A stretch of 64,000 bases of DNA, taken from Liquidambar formosana (lineage: Eukaryota > Streptophyta > Magnoliopsida > Saxifragales > Altingiaceae). Both the position numbers and the translations under genes were made by a program. Below are positions 49,770-62,000 of this stretch, piece after piece (position 1 is the stretch's first letter; each line of letters starts with the position of its first letter). The notes under the pieces are model-generated. The model ran no database searches, had not been told where the DNA came from, and was given only the letters and a program-made list of their open reading frames with translations. The stretch lies in assembly GCA_039720395.1 (NCBI GenBank), contig CM077833.1, positions 26,434,271 through 26,498,270 on the forward strand, read 5' to 3'.

Positions 49770-50593
49770 GTCTTCTATGTCATTGTGACATGGTCAGGTG
49801 GTGTCATAAACTAATAGGGTTAAACAAAGTAAGATTGTGAGGTCAAAAAGTGTATTGACAATCCCACTTTACTAGGGATGGCAATGGGTCGGGTCGGATG
49901 CGGGTCGGCACTACCCCATACCCGACCCGACCTTTAATTTATTATACCCATGCTTGACCCGATACCCGATGGGTATGAACAATTAACCCCCATCCCCGAT
50001 CCACTGTTTTATTGGACTATCCATGCCTGACCTGCCCATACCCGACCACCCTGTTGTGAGGATTTTTTTCCCCCAAATTCCATTTTTTTTGTTACTTACA
50101 CCTATTACATGTTATTCATATAATCATATACCAAACTTATAAATGTTTTTAGCACCTAATTAATATGATCTTGTTCAAATAAAATCATACCTAATATGAT
50201 CACACAAATATTATACACAAACATAAATATTAAAAAACAATAAAAATACATAATGAGCTTTCGAATGATCTCCATAAGCCTATATCAAGATAGGTTTAAG
50301 TAGGTATTTATATTTTATTGTAAAAAATATATATATTTTGTAAATATAGCGGGTCGGGTCGGGTCTTCGGGTTTTTCCTTGCTGGGATCCATACCCGACC
50401 CGTACCCGAAAATTTTTAAAAATTTATACCCATACCCGACCTGATACCCGAAAAAAATAAAAAACACCCGCCTATTCGGGTATAGATCGAGTCGGGACCC
50501 TATGGATCGGGGCGAAATTGCCATCCCTACACTTTACTTGATTCTCATTGACTTATAACACCACCTGATCGTATCACAATTACATGGAAGTTT
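49770..50593. mobile_element. MITE (about 160 bp) split by a hAT element
   Basis: The outer parts (about 49770-49872 and 50538-50593) match 53318-53479 in order. Their ends GTGACATGGTCAGGTGGTGT and ACACCACCTGATCGTATCAC form the inverted repeat. The middle is the hAT element at 49873-50529 plus one extra copy of its 8-bp target. Confidence 0.75.
49873..50529. mobile_element. Non-autonomous hAT element, 657 bp
   Basis: The ends TAGGGATGGCAAT and ATTGCCATCCCTA are perfect inverted repeats of 13 bp. It is flanked by identical 8-bp duplications CACTTTAC (49865-49872 and 50530-50537), as expected for hAT. Next to the ends are GGGTCGGGTCGG/CCCGACCCG arrays. No transposase is encoded. The related MITE at 53318-53479 shows the pre-insertion site. 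Confidence 0.88.
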
Positions 50594-51457
50594 TTCTCGG
50601 GTGGATAATCTTGATATGAATAAAGCTATTGAAATCCCACTTAATCTCAGGCAAAGGATTAGTAGTTGAATCCTCATCCTTCTTCTGTTAGTGTATTGGC
50701 ATCCAATGGATTCAAGGGTTGATTGAGTACATTGTTTTGGGGACAATGATTTTTTGCCCTATCATTGTCCCCATGAAATGAGACATTTATTGTATTGATA
50801 TAATATGTCGCCTGTTGCTAATAATTTCGAGTGGCCCATGATTTTTGTCTTGCATTATACAGAGATATTTTAGCCTATCTATTTTATATGTTCTCTCATC
50901 TCCCATTTTACCCCCCTTAAAAGAAAAGTTTCATTTCAGCCTCTAAAAAATTATGATAAATCACATTTTCCCTGGTCCCCATCCCAAAGCGTAATGTACG
51001 TTGGAAAGACAAGTTAGGACCATCACAATTTTTTTCCAGTAGGTGGGTCACCAAGTAGACATGGGAAAGGCAAGTTCTTCGGAGAAGATCTCTTAGCTTT
51101 AAAGCTGCCAATCTCCCCACTTTTTTATTAGGTGTGTTTAGGTGGAGATTTTCTAATTTGTCCTTGGGACTGTAAAACGAGTCAAATTACTTGAAATCAG
51201 TTCGATAAAAAACTAGTTTGAGAAATAAACGAGTTGAGTTTGAATATCATTTTAAAGTTTATTTAAAGCACTTTTTGAAATCGGCTCGATAAAAAATTTG
51301 TTCAAGCTTTTTTATAAGTTAAATGAACCGAGTTCAAACTATACTTTTGAACTATACTTTTGAACTCGTTAATTTAACGAGCCAAGTTTGAGCAACCTAC
51401 TACTTAGCTCATTTACACCCCTATATGTGTTTATTGTGCAAGTGTATTTTAAATAAC
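50594..51457. other. Intergenic, no gene seen
   Basis: No credible frame. TTTGAACTATAC is tandemly repeated near 51334-51360. Confidence 0.4.
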
Positions 51458-51592
51458 CCGTGTCTTGTGGCATGTCCCATCCCAATAAAAATTTGAAGAT
51501 TTACAACGTTTTCATTTTGACTCTGCATAGGTGCATAGATGTATTCTTCTTTCATTTGGCCCCCCTGAAAAAAAAAAAAAAAAAAAAAAAAA
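51458..51592 (+). mobile_element. SINE-like element, copy 1 (diverged)
   Basis: Shares GTCCCATCCCAATAA and CATTTTGACTCTGC-type spacing with the better copy at 59554-59691, and like it ends in a long A-run (51568-51592). A GAAGAA and GAAA microsatellite follows (51593-51635). Confidence 0.5.
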
Positions 51593-52172
51593 AGAAGAAG
51601 AAGAAGAAGAAGAAGAAAGAAAGAAAGAAAGAAAAAAGAAAGCCCCCCCGAAGGTAAAATGCTAAATCTCCTTCTACGCCTGGTGTGAATCAGACTATAA
51701 TATTTGACACGATGTCTACTAGTCCACAGCAAAGCCCCCAGCGTGAGACACCTACCAGTGCTGACCGCCCTCCACCACCCACATCCGATCTTCCACCAGC
51801 TCTCTCAGTACAAAGTCAGGAGAGAGATCTTCGTGATCTAATGGGCCAGCAATTTGTAGGGAAGATGGGCCTATCTTCGTTAATAATTGTAAACTAATCG
51901 ATCACATCATGCCATGTCAATTTATCAAAGCCCTCCACCATGCCCATTACAAAAGAAAAAGAAAAAGAAAAAATCTGTGTCCTGGAAGGACAATTTTGAG
52001 CTGCGGATTACTTATTTATTTAATCATAAAATCACTGTAAGTCTATAATCATGCATCATCAGTATGGTTCTAGTGCTTAAGATATTCAGACATGTTTTTC
52101 TATGACTTGATTATTTGGGCCGACATTATAGGGCACCCAAATCGTGTGGGACCTTTTGATAGGGTGGAGATA
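51593..52172. other. Microsatellite and intergenic DNA
   Basis: (GAA)n then (GAAA)n at 51593-51642. A 70-residue Pro/Ser-rich frame at 51685-51897 is low-complexity and not called. Confidence 0.4.
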
Positions 52173-52563
52173 GGGAACGGCTATTGCAACCCCCATTTTT
52201 ATCGCCTCACCTCTTTTTTTTTTTTTTTTTTTTATTTAGATTTCATGAAAAATATAAAAGGTTTTTACAAAAACCGGTTGCTTGGTTCACTAGAAAACAT
52301 CATTTTGAACAACTTTGTAAAAGAAAGTTTTTCCAAAATCTATCGTTTAGGTAGACTTTTTGGTAAAAAATGAAATAAAAGATATAAATGGCTAAAAAAT
52401 ATATTTAAACGATAGATTTAGGAAAAATTTTATTTTACAAAGTTGTTCAAAATGATGTTTTTATAGCTGATTTTCATAAAAACCTTTTATATTTTATATA
52501 AACCCTTAAAAACTAAAAAATGGGAGATGGGTGATTAAAATGGGGGGTTGCAATAGCGCTCCC
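52173..52563. mobile_element. MULE-type MITE, copy 2
   Basis: 391 bp with ends GGGAACGGCTATTGCAACCC and GGGTTGCAATAGCGCTCCC, flanked by GTGGAGATA and GTGGTGATA, a 9-bp duplication with one mismatch. The core ACTAGAAAACATCATTTTGA resembles copy 1 at 40842-41240, and both arms fold back. Confidence 0.78.
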
Positions 52564-52734
52564 GTGGTGATAAGGCCAACTGATTCACCTACCCAGAACC
52601 CATTCATAGTCATAAGTCATACCATATAGGCCCGTAGGACAGTTGGGCTTAAGCTCTAGAATTTCTTGTGTAGATTGGGCTCCTTACGTCTGATTGCTGC
52701 CCTAATGCCCCAAAATCCTGATGGGGCTTGATTT

Positions 52735-52850
52735 TGAAATTCTCAAGGTTTTATAGAAAACGTGAAAAGTTTTTATAAAAATTGATTATTTTGTCCACTA
52801 AAAACCATAGTTTTGAATAATTTTGTAGGAAAAGCTTCCATAACCGGAGT
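52735..52850. mobile_element. Truncated member of the same MULE-MITE family
   Basis: GGTTTTATAGAAAACGTGAA then CCACTAAAAACCATAGTTTT and TAGGAAAAGCTTCC follow the left half of the family consensus. The right half is absent. Confidence 0.5.
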
Positions 52851-53317
52851 GGACAGTTGGCAACTTAAGGGAAGGGGGGGCCTTGGCATTGAATACTCTG
52901 AATTTTTGGCCCACCTGAGACCGTTTAGATATGAAATAAAAATCCGTCATAAAGAGCTGAGGACCACGAGGATAGTCCCTTACATATTTTTGTATTGACT
53001 GTGGAGTACCAAATGGTCTTTAGACTTCGCAGTGGCGTGGGACTTCTAATTTGGAGGTTCATATGGGACAGTCTTGACTCTTGAGTCTATGAAGGACGAC
53101 AGATGAAGCAATGGCATTGGCACTCAATAAAGGAGTTATGGGCCTCATGGATAGCTGGATACCATAACCACTATCCTTGAAAACTTTTGTAGCCTTGTAG
53201 GTATTATTTTCATGGGCCTAAACCCTCGTACGTACCATATTGATAGATTAGACCCACACATGATGAGTACATGACAAATGCAAATGTATGTGAATATAGG
53301 GTGTTATTGTTGGAGAA

Positions 53318-53479
53318 GAACTTCCATGCAACTATGACATGAGTCACTTGGTGTTACAAGTCAATCATAGCCAAATAAAGTGGGAATATAGGGTCAAAAA
53401 ATATACTGACAATCCCAGTCTACTTGGTTCTGATTGCCTCGTGACACCACGTGGCCGTGTCACGGTTGCATGGAAGTTC
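53318..53479. mobile_element. MITE (about 162 bp), uninterrupted copy
   Basis: The ends GAACTTCCATGCAACTATGA and its near complement TGTCACGGTTGCATGGAAGTTC (read in two parts) form long terminal inverted repeats. It is the undisturbed counterpart of the copy split by hAT at 49770-50593; here AGTCTAC meets TTGGTTCTG with no insertion. Confidence 0.75.
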
Positions 53480-55563
53480 TTTTTGTTATTGTTGAGCCCC
53501 TGCTAGCTCTGAAAATTGTGAGATTACGCCATACTTCAAACTTTAAAGGAGCCAATGTCCTAATAAGAAGATAAGTGGATTGCCCAACAGTTCAAAGGAA
53601 GCAAATTCATTTAAATGCTCGTAATAAAAAAGGGAAAATGTTTTTGGACCACTTAACAATTTTCTTCATTAAAAATCCCTTATGATGTGATGTGAACACA
53701 GATTGAGACTAGTGTTATTTGTTTTAACTACTACTCTATATTTATTTTCACGACACATTATAGGGGTTGTTAAGGAGGCCCAATAAAATTGCCTAGGAAA
53801 ATATAATGTCACAATTACCCTTTTAATTTTGATATTCTTAGTTTTAAAACAGCTCCTCATGTGTTAGCAAAAAGAAAAAAGGTGTATGAATTGAACTACT
53901 GTATGGCAATTTCCAGACCCGACAGGTCACGTGACATCTGAAAGCTTTCATGTGGCAAAACTCAAAAAAAAAGGGGGCGACCCCCTATTCCTTTCGTGGC
54001 ACCGCTCTCTCTAGAGCATTCTAAAGCCTTCCGTTCCACCGCTTTCTCTAGAGCATTCTAATGCCCTACACGCCAAAGTGGTGACTGGTGAAGATTTCCA
54101 TGCCGACTTAGGCAGTGTGATAATACCTAATTGCCTATTGTGTGTCTACACACGAGTAGGGGTAAATTTTTTTGAAAGATCGCTATGGGTGCAGAAGATG
54201 AGAGATCATCAAGATATTTTCTTCTTTTGATCATAGGCCGATCACGTTTGTCATCAACCACATTAAAAGAGCTTTGATAGTTGGTCTTCTTTATTTGGGT
54301 CCTGTCCTGTGGGTGCCCACTTTAAAAATGGTGCTTTACCTGTGTACTGGCCAATGCTAAAAGATGCCTTCTTGTTGCTCGACTTTAGGGTATTGAAATC
54401 CAACTGTGATGATGTCCATACCCATTGTATGGAAAGATCCATTTAAGTTTTGTGCCCTAGCTTAACTTGTAAAACAGCTTACGACCTATGGGTTTAATGG
54501 AACTTTTCCTCTCTATGAGGGTGGAGGTCTTGGTTTCTAATTTTAGTAGAGTGGGTTTAAGTATAAAATGTATTAACATTCTTACCCGTTAAAGGAAAAA
54601 GAAAAATTTGTCAAATCTGTCACTAGCTTATACTCTATTGGAGAAATTCTAGCTGACTTTATTTCGAACCTAAGTAGTTTAGTTGAATTGACAAACCGAG
54701 CATAGATAAATGTCTTAGAGAATGTTAGTTTTGTGTTTGAAATCATACTTGCGCAAGGATTTTTATCATTGCTTTCATCAAAGTTTAGGATGACTCGATA
54801 ATTATCTTATTTGTGTGAAATGAGAGAACTATACAAGTTCGTAAAATTAGTCTCTTTTCAAAAAGATGGGAACGCTCATGCTAAGAAAAAAAAATAAAAG
54901 TCAAAAAGGTCTTTGAAATTTGTAAACCTTTGTTAAGCACGTGTCTAATTAGCATGATAAAGACCCTTAGCAAAAAAAAAAACAAAAAAAAAAAACGAGA
55001 GAGAGACAATGAATACCCGAACAATCAAAAATGTATCTTACAAACAAATGTCGAGACATCTCTTGTTACAAAAACAATGACAAACTATCCATTTTCGCTT
55101 GGAGAATAATGCTATACATAAATTATGCATACAATTACACATTTAATCTTCTTTCCTACTAAGAAAAGAAAAATGTTAGAAGAGGAACAATGGAAAGCTT
55201 TAAGGAACCTTCTCCCGATATTCTAAAAACCGCGTTGATAACAACCCACAATAATGACATGTAATTACGAAAGCCGAATCAGTAAAAGCCACCTAAGAGA
55301 GGAAGTTGATCCCTACATCATTAACATTAATTTCTTAGTAAACTGAGCTCTTGATCAATAACTGCATGCAATACGATTGGTCCTTTCTTGATCCTATTGG
55401 GAAGGTCCTGTTACTCTCCAACATATTTTTCCCAAAGCTTAATCCACCGCGTAGAAACGCCCACCACAGCAAAACCACCTGACAGTCTGTATTCCACTGT
55501 GTTTATTGCTTTCATAGAAACACTTTCCCACCCTTCCACGGCTTCACCTACCCTATATTCCAC
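53480..55563. other. Intergenic, with a short tandem repeat at 53992-54067
   Basis: The block CTCTAGAGCATTCTAA occurs twice with a period of about 38 bp. Otherwise AT-rich with no credible frame; the Snakin promoter lies at the right end. Confidence 0.5.
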
Positions 55564-55570
55564 TATAAAT
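55564..55570 (+). promoter_or_regulatory. TATA box of the Snakin/GASA gene
   Basis: TATAAAT lies about 120 nt upstream of the ATG at 55689, inside CCACTATAAATACTC, a good plant TATA context. Confidence 0.65.
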
Positions 55571-55688
55571 ACTCTTAGGCTTGGCCTCTCCCTTCCACAC
55601 TCATTCCTTTGCTTCACTCCATTACTATTCTCCCCAAGCAATCAGCCCTCTTGTTTACATTGATTTCTAGGTAGCTAGAGGTGAGAAA

Positions 55689-56089
55689 ATGAAGCCCATC
55701 TCTGTAACGCTCCTGCTTGTGTCCCTTGTTCTCAGCTCCTCTTTCCTTCAGATCACAATTGCTGGTTCAAGTACGACCCTAATAGCTTCTTCACATTTTC
55801 TTGCTTTCAAATTTTCTGTTTGTTTCATAATTAAAATTATTATTTTTAATTTAGTGCCATAATGTGCTGATTTTTGTTTATGATTTTGATAATACTTTGG
55901 GAAGGTTTTTGCGACTCCAAGTGCGCGGTGAGGTGCTCGAAAGCGTCAGTGCAGGACCGGTGCTTGAAGTACTGTGGGGTGTGCTGTGAGGAGTGCAAGT
56001 GTGTTCCATCTGGGACGTATGGGCACAAGGACGAGTGCCCTTGCTACAGGGACAAGAAGAACTCTAAGGGCAAGCCCAAGTGCCCTTGA
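55689..56089 (+). CDS. Snakin/GASA cysteine-rich secreted peptide
   Basis: Exons 55689-55770 and 55905-56089 join through a 134-bp GT-AG intron; the split codon A|GT gives Ser, for 88 residues, the length of Snakin-1. Residues 1-25 are a signal peptide ([20 protein letters not shown] start, hydrophobic core, cleavage near IAGS). The mature part [14 protein letters not shown]...[15 protein letters not shown]...[22 protein letters not shown] carries the 12 conserved cysteines of the GASA domain. Family members are apoplastic peptides induced by gibberellin and other hormones; some are antimicrobial and others affect growth. AATAAATAAT at about 56216 could be the polyadenylation signal. Nothing looks damaged. 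Confidence 0.95.
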
Positions 56090-56215
56090 ACTTACAGTTT
56101 TATTATATCAACGCACCTACTTGTGGACTAGGAGATGAAGATCGAGCCATGGACCCTTTATAAAGTTGATTCATTTCTGTGATATGTTTATAGTAGTTCT
56201 CCTATATTGTGCCTA

Positions 56216-56225
56216 AATAAATAAT
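56216..56225 (+). terminator. Possible polyadenylation signal of the Snakin gene
   Basis: AAATAAATAAT lies about 125 nt after the stop codon in T-rich DNA. Confidence 0.4.
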
Positions 56226-56864
56226 CTATTATAGTTCTTATGTAGAGAAATTAAATAATATGATTTGAGTATCAGAGGAATAATTGGGGTCCGATCCTAT
56301 GCCGTCTGTTTGTGAAGTTCGTAGTGTCCAATACCTCTACCATTACCTTTTTTCTTTTTCTTTTTTCTTTTTCTGCCCTTTGATTTGCTTGATGTATTGT
56401 GCTATGGTTGCGGCTAGTAATACAATATTTTATTTGTTATGGTCCGTGTGTCATCCACTATTGTTGGAGGGAACAAACACATGGTCTCTGACTCCTAAAC
56501 AGGGATTCCCACCAAACAACAGCTAGACCCATGGCTGACACAGTGCAGAGACCATGACATTCGAGCAGTTTCAGCTCAACCACTGCCCGATGCATTTTGT
56601 TGATAGTTATCATTGTGAAAGTCAAAACTCAAAACAAAATTTTTTGCATTTTCACAAATCTGAAGGTCAATCTACACGTGGATTAAATTTGATCTTCTTA
56701 ATCACCCATAAGTCATCGATAACATTGTAATGTAATAATATTCATCTAACTTGTTAAGTAAATGATCGCATATTTAAACTTATGAAAAAAATATTAATAC
56801 TCCCTTATTAATATTAAAAAGGATTAAAAGTAAAGGTAATATCTAATTACTACTGGGACAACAA

Positions 56865-56905
<41 letters not shown>

Positions 56906-57775
56906 ACAAGCCCAAATTTGATCCAAATATCAAAACCCGCAAATTCCACTGTTCTTCTCTTTCAACAAAATGCGAGAGACAAGCTGCTGGTGGACCAGTG
57001 TATGCGGCAATATATTTTTGGCCCCTAGCTCCATCCTTCTCTTTCAAATACCACGCCCCTCCATATCAGAACTGCGCCATAAACAACTTTAAGCAACACG
57101 AAAATTTGGGCAACGAACAGGAAAGAAATCAAGTATACTCCTAGCATAACAAGCTCATGCAAAATCAGTGCTATTGTCGGTTACATATGTCCAAAAACTT
57201 TCTAGGGGACCATTTTCAATGGGACTCTGTTTGGGAAGACGTGTAGTTAACTGTTTGAGGTCGACTGATTCAATGCGGCATATTCACATGGAGTGTACGA
57301 TGTAACAGATACTCTGTTTATTACGGAGTACTTTATTTTTAGTTGATGTCATTTTGTGTGACAGGCATGCACATCTCCTAGACAATATGTGCCACCCATA
57401 AAATAAAATAAATAAAAAGTGTTTTTGGTAACATTTAGGCTTGTGAGATTTTGATGTTCTAATGTAAAATGCAACTACAAAAAAGGAAGATTCGAAGTCA
57501 ACTTTTAATTTTTTTGCTAAGAAAGTCAAACTAATTAGCGCTAGGGTCATTGACATATGGAAAGTTTGCTAGGTAACCTTTAGGTTGAGGGCGGATTAGA
57601 GTTCACCCCACCAAAAATGGATGAGCCTAGCTATATATCTATTGGATTTTAGCTGCTTATGTGCCATCCACCTCTTTTGGAAGGAAAAATAGTTCATCTA
57701 GTTAATTATAAATATTGTGTGTGTGTGTATGTCTTAAATGCAAATTCCAACAAAAAATTTATCACCTAAACACAC

Positions 57776-57779
<4 letters not shown>
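56226..57779. other. Intergenic, no gene seen
   Basis: A long A-run at about 56866-56901, and AT-rich DNA otherwise. Open frames here are short and featureless. Confidence 0.4.

Positions 57780-57825
<46 letters not shown>
57780..57825. repeat. (TA)n microsatellite
   Basis: About 22 TA units directly left of the MITE at 57843. Confidence 0.9.
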
Positions 57826-57827
<2 letters not shown>

Positions 57828-57842
57828 GGTTATGTTTCCATC

Positions 57843-57984
57843 AGCACGTGTTGATATAAGTTATATCAGCACCATGCATTAGTAGTTGTACCCCTTGCAT
57901 TGGTCTAATGTACCTCATAACCTACTAATGCACAAGATACAACTTTCAATGCGAGTATTAATGTAAGTTATGTCAGCACGTGCT
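57843..57984. mobile_element. MITE with a G-box in each terminal repeat
   Basis: The left end AGCACGTGTTGATATAAGTT faces the right end GTAAGTTATGTCAGCACGTG. The inverted match covers about 22 bp and includes CACGTG on both sides. TA microsatellites flank it, so target duplications cannot be judged. Confidence 0.6.
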
Positions 57985-58031
57985 TACCTGATCATCATAC
58001 TCTCTCTCTATATATATATATATAGGATAGG

Positions 58032-58172
58032 ACGTTTGGATGAGGGATTTGTAAGAAGAATTTGGATTAAAATAGGATTTCAATCTCATTTGTTGCTAGT
58101 CCAGTTACCATAATTTGACATAGAAATCCCATCTTAACCCAAGCCGTCCTACAAATATCTCATCCAAATGCA
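58032..58172. mobile_element. MITE with TTTGGATGAG ends
   Basis: GTTTGGATGAGGGATTTGTA on the left and TACAAATATCTCATCCAAAT on the right are imperfect inverted repeats. It is 141 bp and non-coding. Confidence 0.6.
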
Positions 58173-59006
58173 CCGTAAGTACTTTTCAATGTGAACTATC
58201 ATTGAAGGTGCACAAAGAAAGGGAATAGTAAACCTTCAATTTGGAAGAGAATTTTTTTTGGTGAATTTCGCAAGAGAACTTTGATAAATGATCAAATGAG
58301 TTCAAACTCAGGAAAAAGTAAAGGGATGCCGAGATCGAATCAGTTTCTGTCTTTTTACTACTCTACAATGGTGTCTACTATATACAAATTCACTTCAGGC
58401 ATATGCTAAAGCTTATTTAATTCATCTAATCAATAATTAAAAATTTACAGTGCCTACGATAGAGAATTGGCAGCTGCGATTTCCACCAATGATGCATTGC
58501 GCGAGATTATTATTATTATTTTTCTTCAGGGAGACAAGGGCAGGGGATGGGGATGGGAATGGGAATGTTCGATTGGTCAACGAAACAAATAAGTGAAGTA
58601 TGACATTGTAACATCTGTTAGCACCCATAAAATTAAAGAAGGGAATGATAAACCGGATTAATTTTAAGTACTCAGTTTGCACAGTTCAATACCCAAAAAA
58701 AAAAAAAAAAAAAAAAATGCTACCATGAATATCTGTTCAAATTTTCCTTTAATGGGAAGACCCTGTATGTTTTGATCTACAAATAGTTTCCCAAATACAT
58801 TACACTGAAAATATGGGTAGTTTGCAGTATGTTTTCCATTTTACAACAAGTATTGCAGATCTCATCTCCTCGGAGCATCAACTCCGGTGGGACAATATTT
58901 TATGAGTCCGGTAATATGTAGACTGGACTACCTCAGTGTGTCAAAAAAAAAGAAAAGGAGGCCACTTTACAATACAAATAATCAAAGCCAAATGATACCT
59001 TTGAGG
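58173..59006. other. Intergenic, 3' side of the aspartyl protease gene
   Basis: An A-run at 58695-58717. The 3' untranslated region of the protease presumably reaches into 58800-59006. Confidence 0.4.
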
Positions 59007-62000
59007 TCAAAGCTGCTGAAGCTCTTGCTCAGGAACAACGGCACCAACAGGCTTGTAAGAACCAAATGCGAGCTGTCTATGTCTCCAAACTAGCCATATA
59101 CCAAAAGTTGATAAAGTAAGAACCAGGGTAACGGTAACTCCAACAACTACCGCCAAAAAGTGTTGCTCCCACCATGTCCTGCACCACTCCAGAAGAACCC
59201 AGACATGAATGAAAAAGATACACATCCAAAGAAGTGAAGAACAGAGCAGTTGAGTCTGGAAGCTCGACTGCTTCCAGAAACAAAGAAAAGATAAAAAGAT
59301 GCATATATTTATGTGTGTGTGTAAATATCAGGTATTGCAGACAGGAAGCCAGAAAAAATTCAAAGAAAAATTTGAAAAGGATGCACAGGTTAAAAATTTG
59401 AGTGCTTTGCCTAGGAAACTACTTTCTTAAGACTGCTAAAAAAGATTATCCCTTTTTCCTTGATGAAAAATTGATAGGCATAAAAGTAAAATAAATAAAA
59501 CCTAATCAGATCTAATTGATTAAACTTAATATGTACAATAGTATTGCTAATGGCTGGCCCTTGGGCCTAATGGTATGTCCCATCCCAATAAGGGTGTGGG
59601 GTTTCAACTCTGCGTGAGTAAGTGAGTTCTCCTATCCTTCAGCCCAAAGGAAAGAGAGGAGAGAGAAAAAAAAAAAAAAAAAAAAAAAAAAGAAAGAAAA
59701 ATAAACATACTATAGAATCAAACTATTCAATAATAATTTCAAAAGCCTGCCACCACCACCAGTACTGTGCCACACCAAAATCTCATTGTTGCTGTGCGAC
59801 ACTGCCATTGCCTCTTCCACCACCACCATAAACCAACCACACAGCAACACTCCCCTCCCCCATCCGCACCCCCACCCCCACCCCAAAAATAAAATAAAAT
59901 AAAATAAAATAAAAATAAAAGAAAAAGAAAAATGCTAGGCCAACCATACCCCACCAGTCCACCACCTGCACTGCACCATTGCATTGTCACTGGGCCCTAA
60001 TCAATACATTTAAATAGTGCAAGGTGACAATGCAATGGTGGTGGAGTGGTCCACATTGCAAATGCATCAATGAAGTGTGCCACATCAATTCTGTTTCAAA
60101 AGAGAAAAAAAAATTTAAAAACATGAACTTTTTAAATGCATTGATTAGTGGGGTAATGTTGCAATTTAGCCTAAACTTCAATGCTGCAGTCTGCAGGTTT
60201 TACATGTTTAGGCCAGTTGACCAGAGAGATGAGTATTATACAGAGTAAGTTTGAACTTTGAACAAGGCAAGAATTGCTTTAAATTCTTCTCCAAAAATAG
60301 GATTTTAAGTAATACCCTGAACCCTATATGTAATCTTTAGCACAAACCAAAGCAGTCCCATTGATTTGAACTGGGTCCGAAATAGGCAAGCCAGATTTTT
60401 GGGTTTTATTAACAGCCCCTAGTGCTTCAAATAGAATCTTAGTTCAGTGGAAGAGCAATGCGACAAAGTGAAAAACTCAAAAATGGAATATAACCATGCA
60501 GATAAAGTTTAAATAAAATAAAATTGAACATACTTCTTCATTTGTGGATGAACATTCCATTCAACCAACTGATAACTTCCAAAGCTCCCTGGAAGCTGCA
60601 TATGATGCTCTGTTAAGCGCAGAATTATGCTCTGCAGACAATAAATATGCATTAAGTGTGATACTATAGCCAGTTAATAGGAAGGGCACCAGTAGTGTGT
60701 ACAAATACTTCTTGCAATGTCAGGAGAGTAGTATTACCATAGCTGTGGTATTAGAGATGTAATCGGCAGATTCAGCTGGAAATATGGCCCACCTTGCGAG
60801 GGAAACATTTTCTTTGGAAGTGAAGTTCAATAAATGGACCTGAAGCAAAACAATTGGCATTGCTAATAAACCCAAAAAAAAAAAAAAAAAAGATATAAAT
60901 CTGCAAAGACAGTAAAATACAGATATGCCAGTGCACTGAGTGAGATGGATTCAAAAGCACTACAAGAAAGATACTCGGGATCTAGAGGTGGCAACAAGTC
61001 AAAAAAGCTCAGATACAATGGTGATGGCTATATGCTCAGGTCCTCAACCCCACCCCGAGCCATTTATTAATCCCATTGGACGGCTCAAATGCACACCAGA
61101 CCCATTAAAATATCTACCAACCCACATGACCACATCCAAGCAGTCAAACCAGTTTATTCCTACTAAATTCTCTTATCTTTTTCCTTTTTCCTAGGTGGCA
61201 ATCCAAACCTTAAATGTGTCAAAAGCCACATGCAAGCCCAAAAAAACCAAGCAGGTTGCTTGATGTCTGTCTGGGGTCTAGTAAAAGTTGACACCCCTAA
61301 ATAATACCAAAATAAACTTCAAAACAGATGGTGTTCAAATAGTTCTCACTTCGGCCACTGGGTATCTGTAATAACCTAAACCATGCCTAGTGACACGGCC
61401 CGCGCGCGAGAATGACCCATGCAAGCCCAAACCCGTGAAGCTTAAGTGCCGCACGGGTGTTGGGTCGAAACATCGAGCCCGTGACACTAGGCAAGAATCT
61501 CTACTATACCTGTGAAGCATTGACTTCCAACTCATGAGCAATGAACTCTGCAAGTTCTGTGAAGTTAGGCCTTGCACTGGAGTAGTTCATGTTAAATGAC
61601 ATGTCAAATGTTATGAGACCAATCTGAAATTTGCCTACAGATAAAATTTGAAGAGTAAATATATCAGACAGAATCCAGAATCAAAGTTGCAAAAAATGGA
61701 AGTAAGCATCAAAAGCATATAAACACAAGTCAGTCAAAAATCAAGATGACTAATATTTTAGATATATAATATTGCCCTCATTAGATTCAAGTGGCAAAAT
61801 TGTATGTTTTATATGAACTTAAGATTTAACGAGATCAAGATATGTCAGTGGGTAGATTTGGGAGAGGGCAACCAAACCTCACCCAATTGGCCTAACAAGG
61901 CCCAATATGCCCCTATACAACCTAGTATTGCATAACCCACTTTAAACCCGCTTACCTGCCCAAATCTCGATTATTAGTATCTCAGTTTAATTTTAAAAGG

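Noticed and set aside
51685..51897. Proline/serine-rich 70-residue open frame
   Set aside because: Low complexity, next to microsatellites, no recognisable domain.
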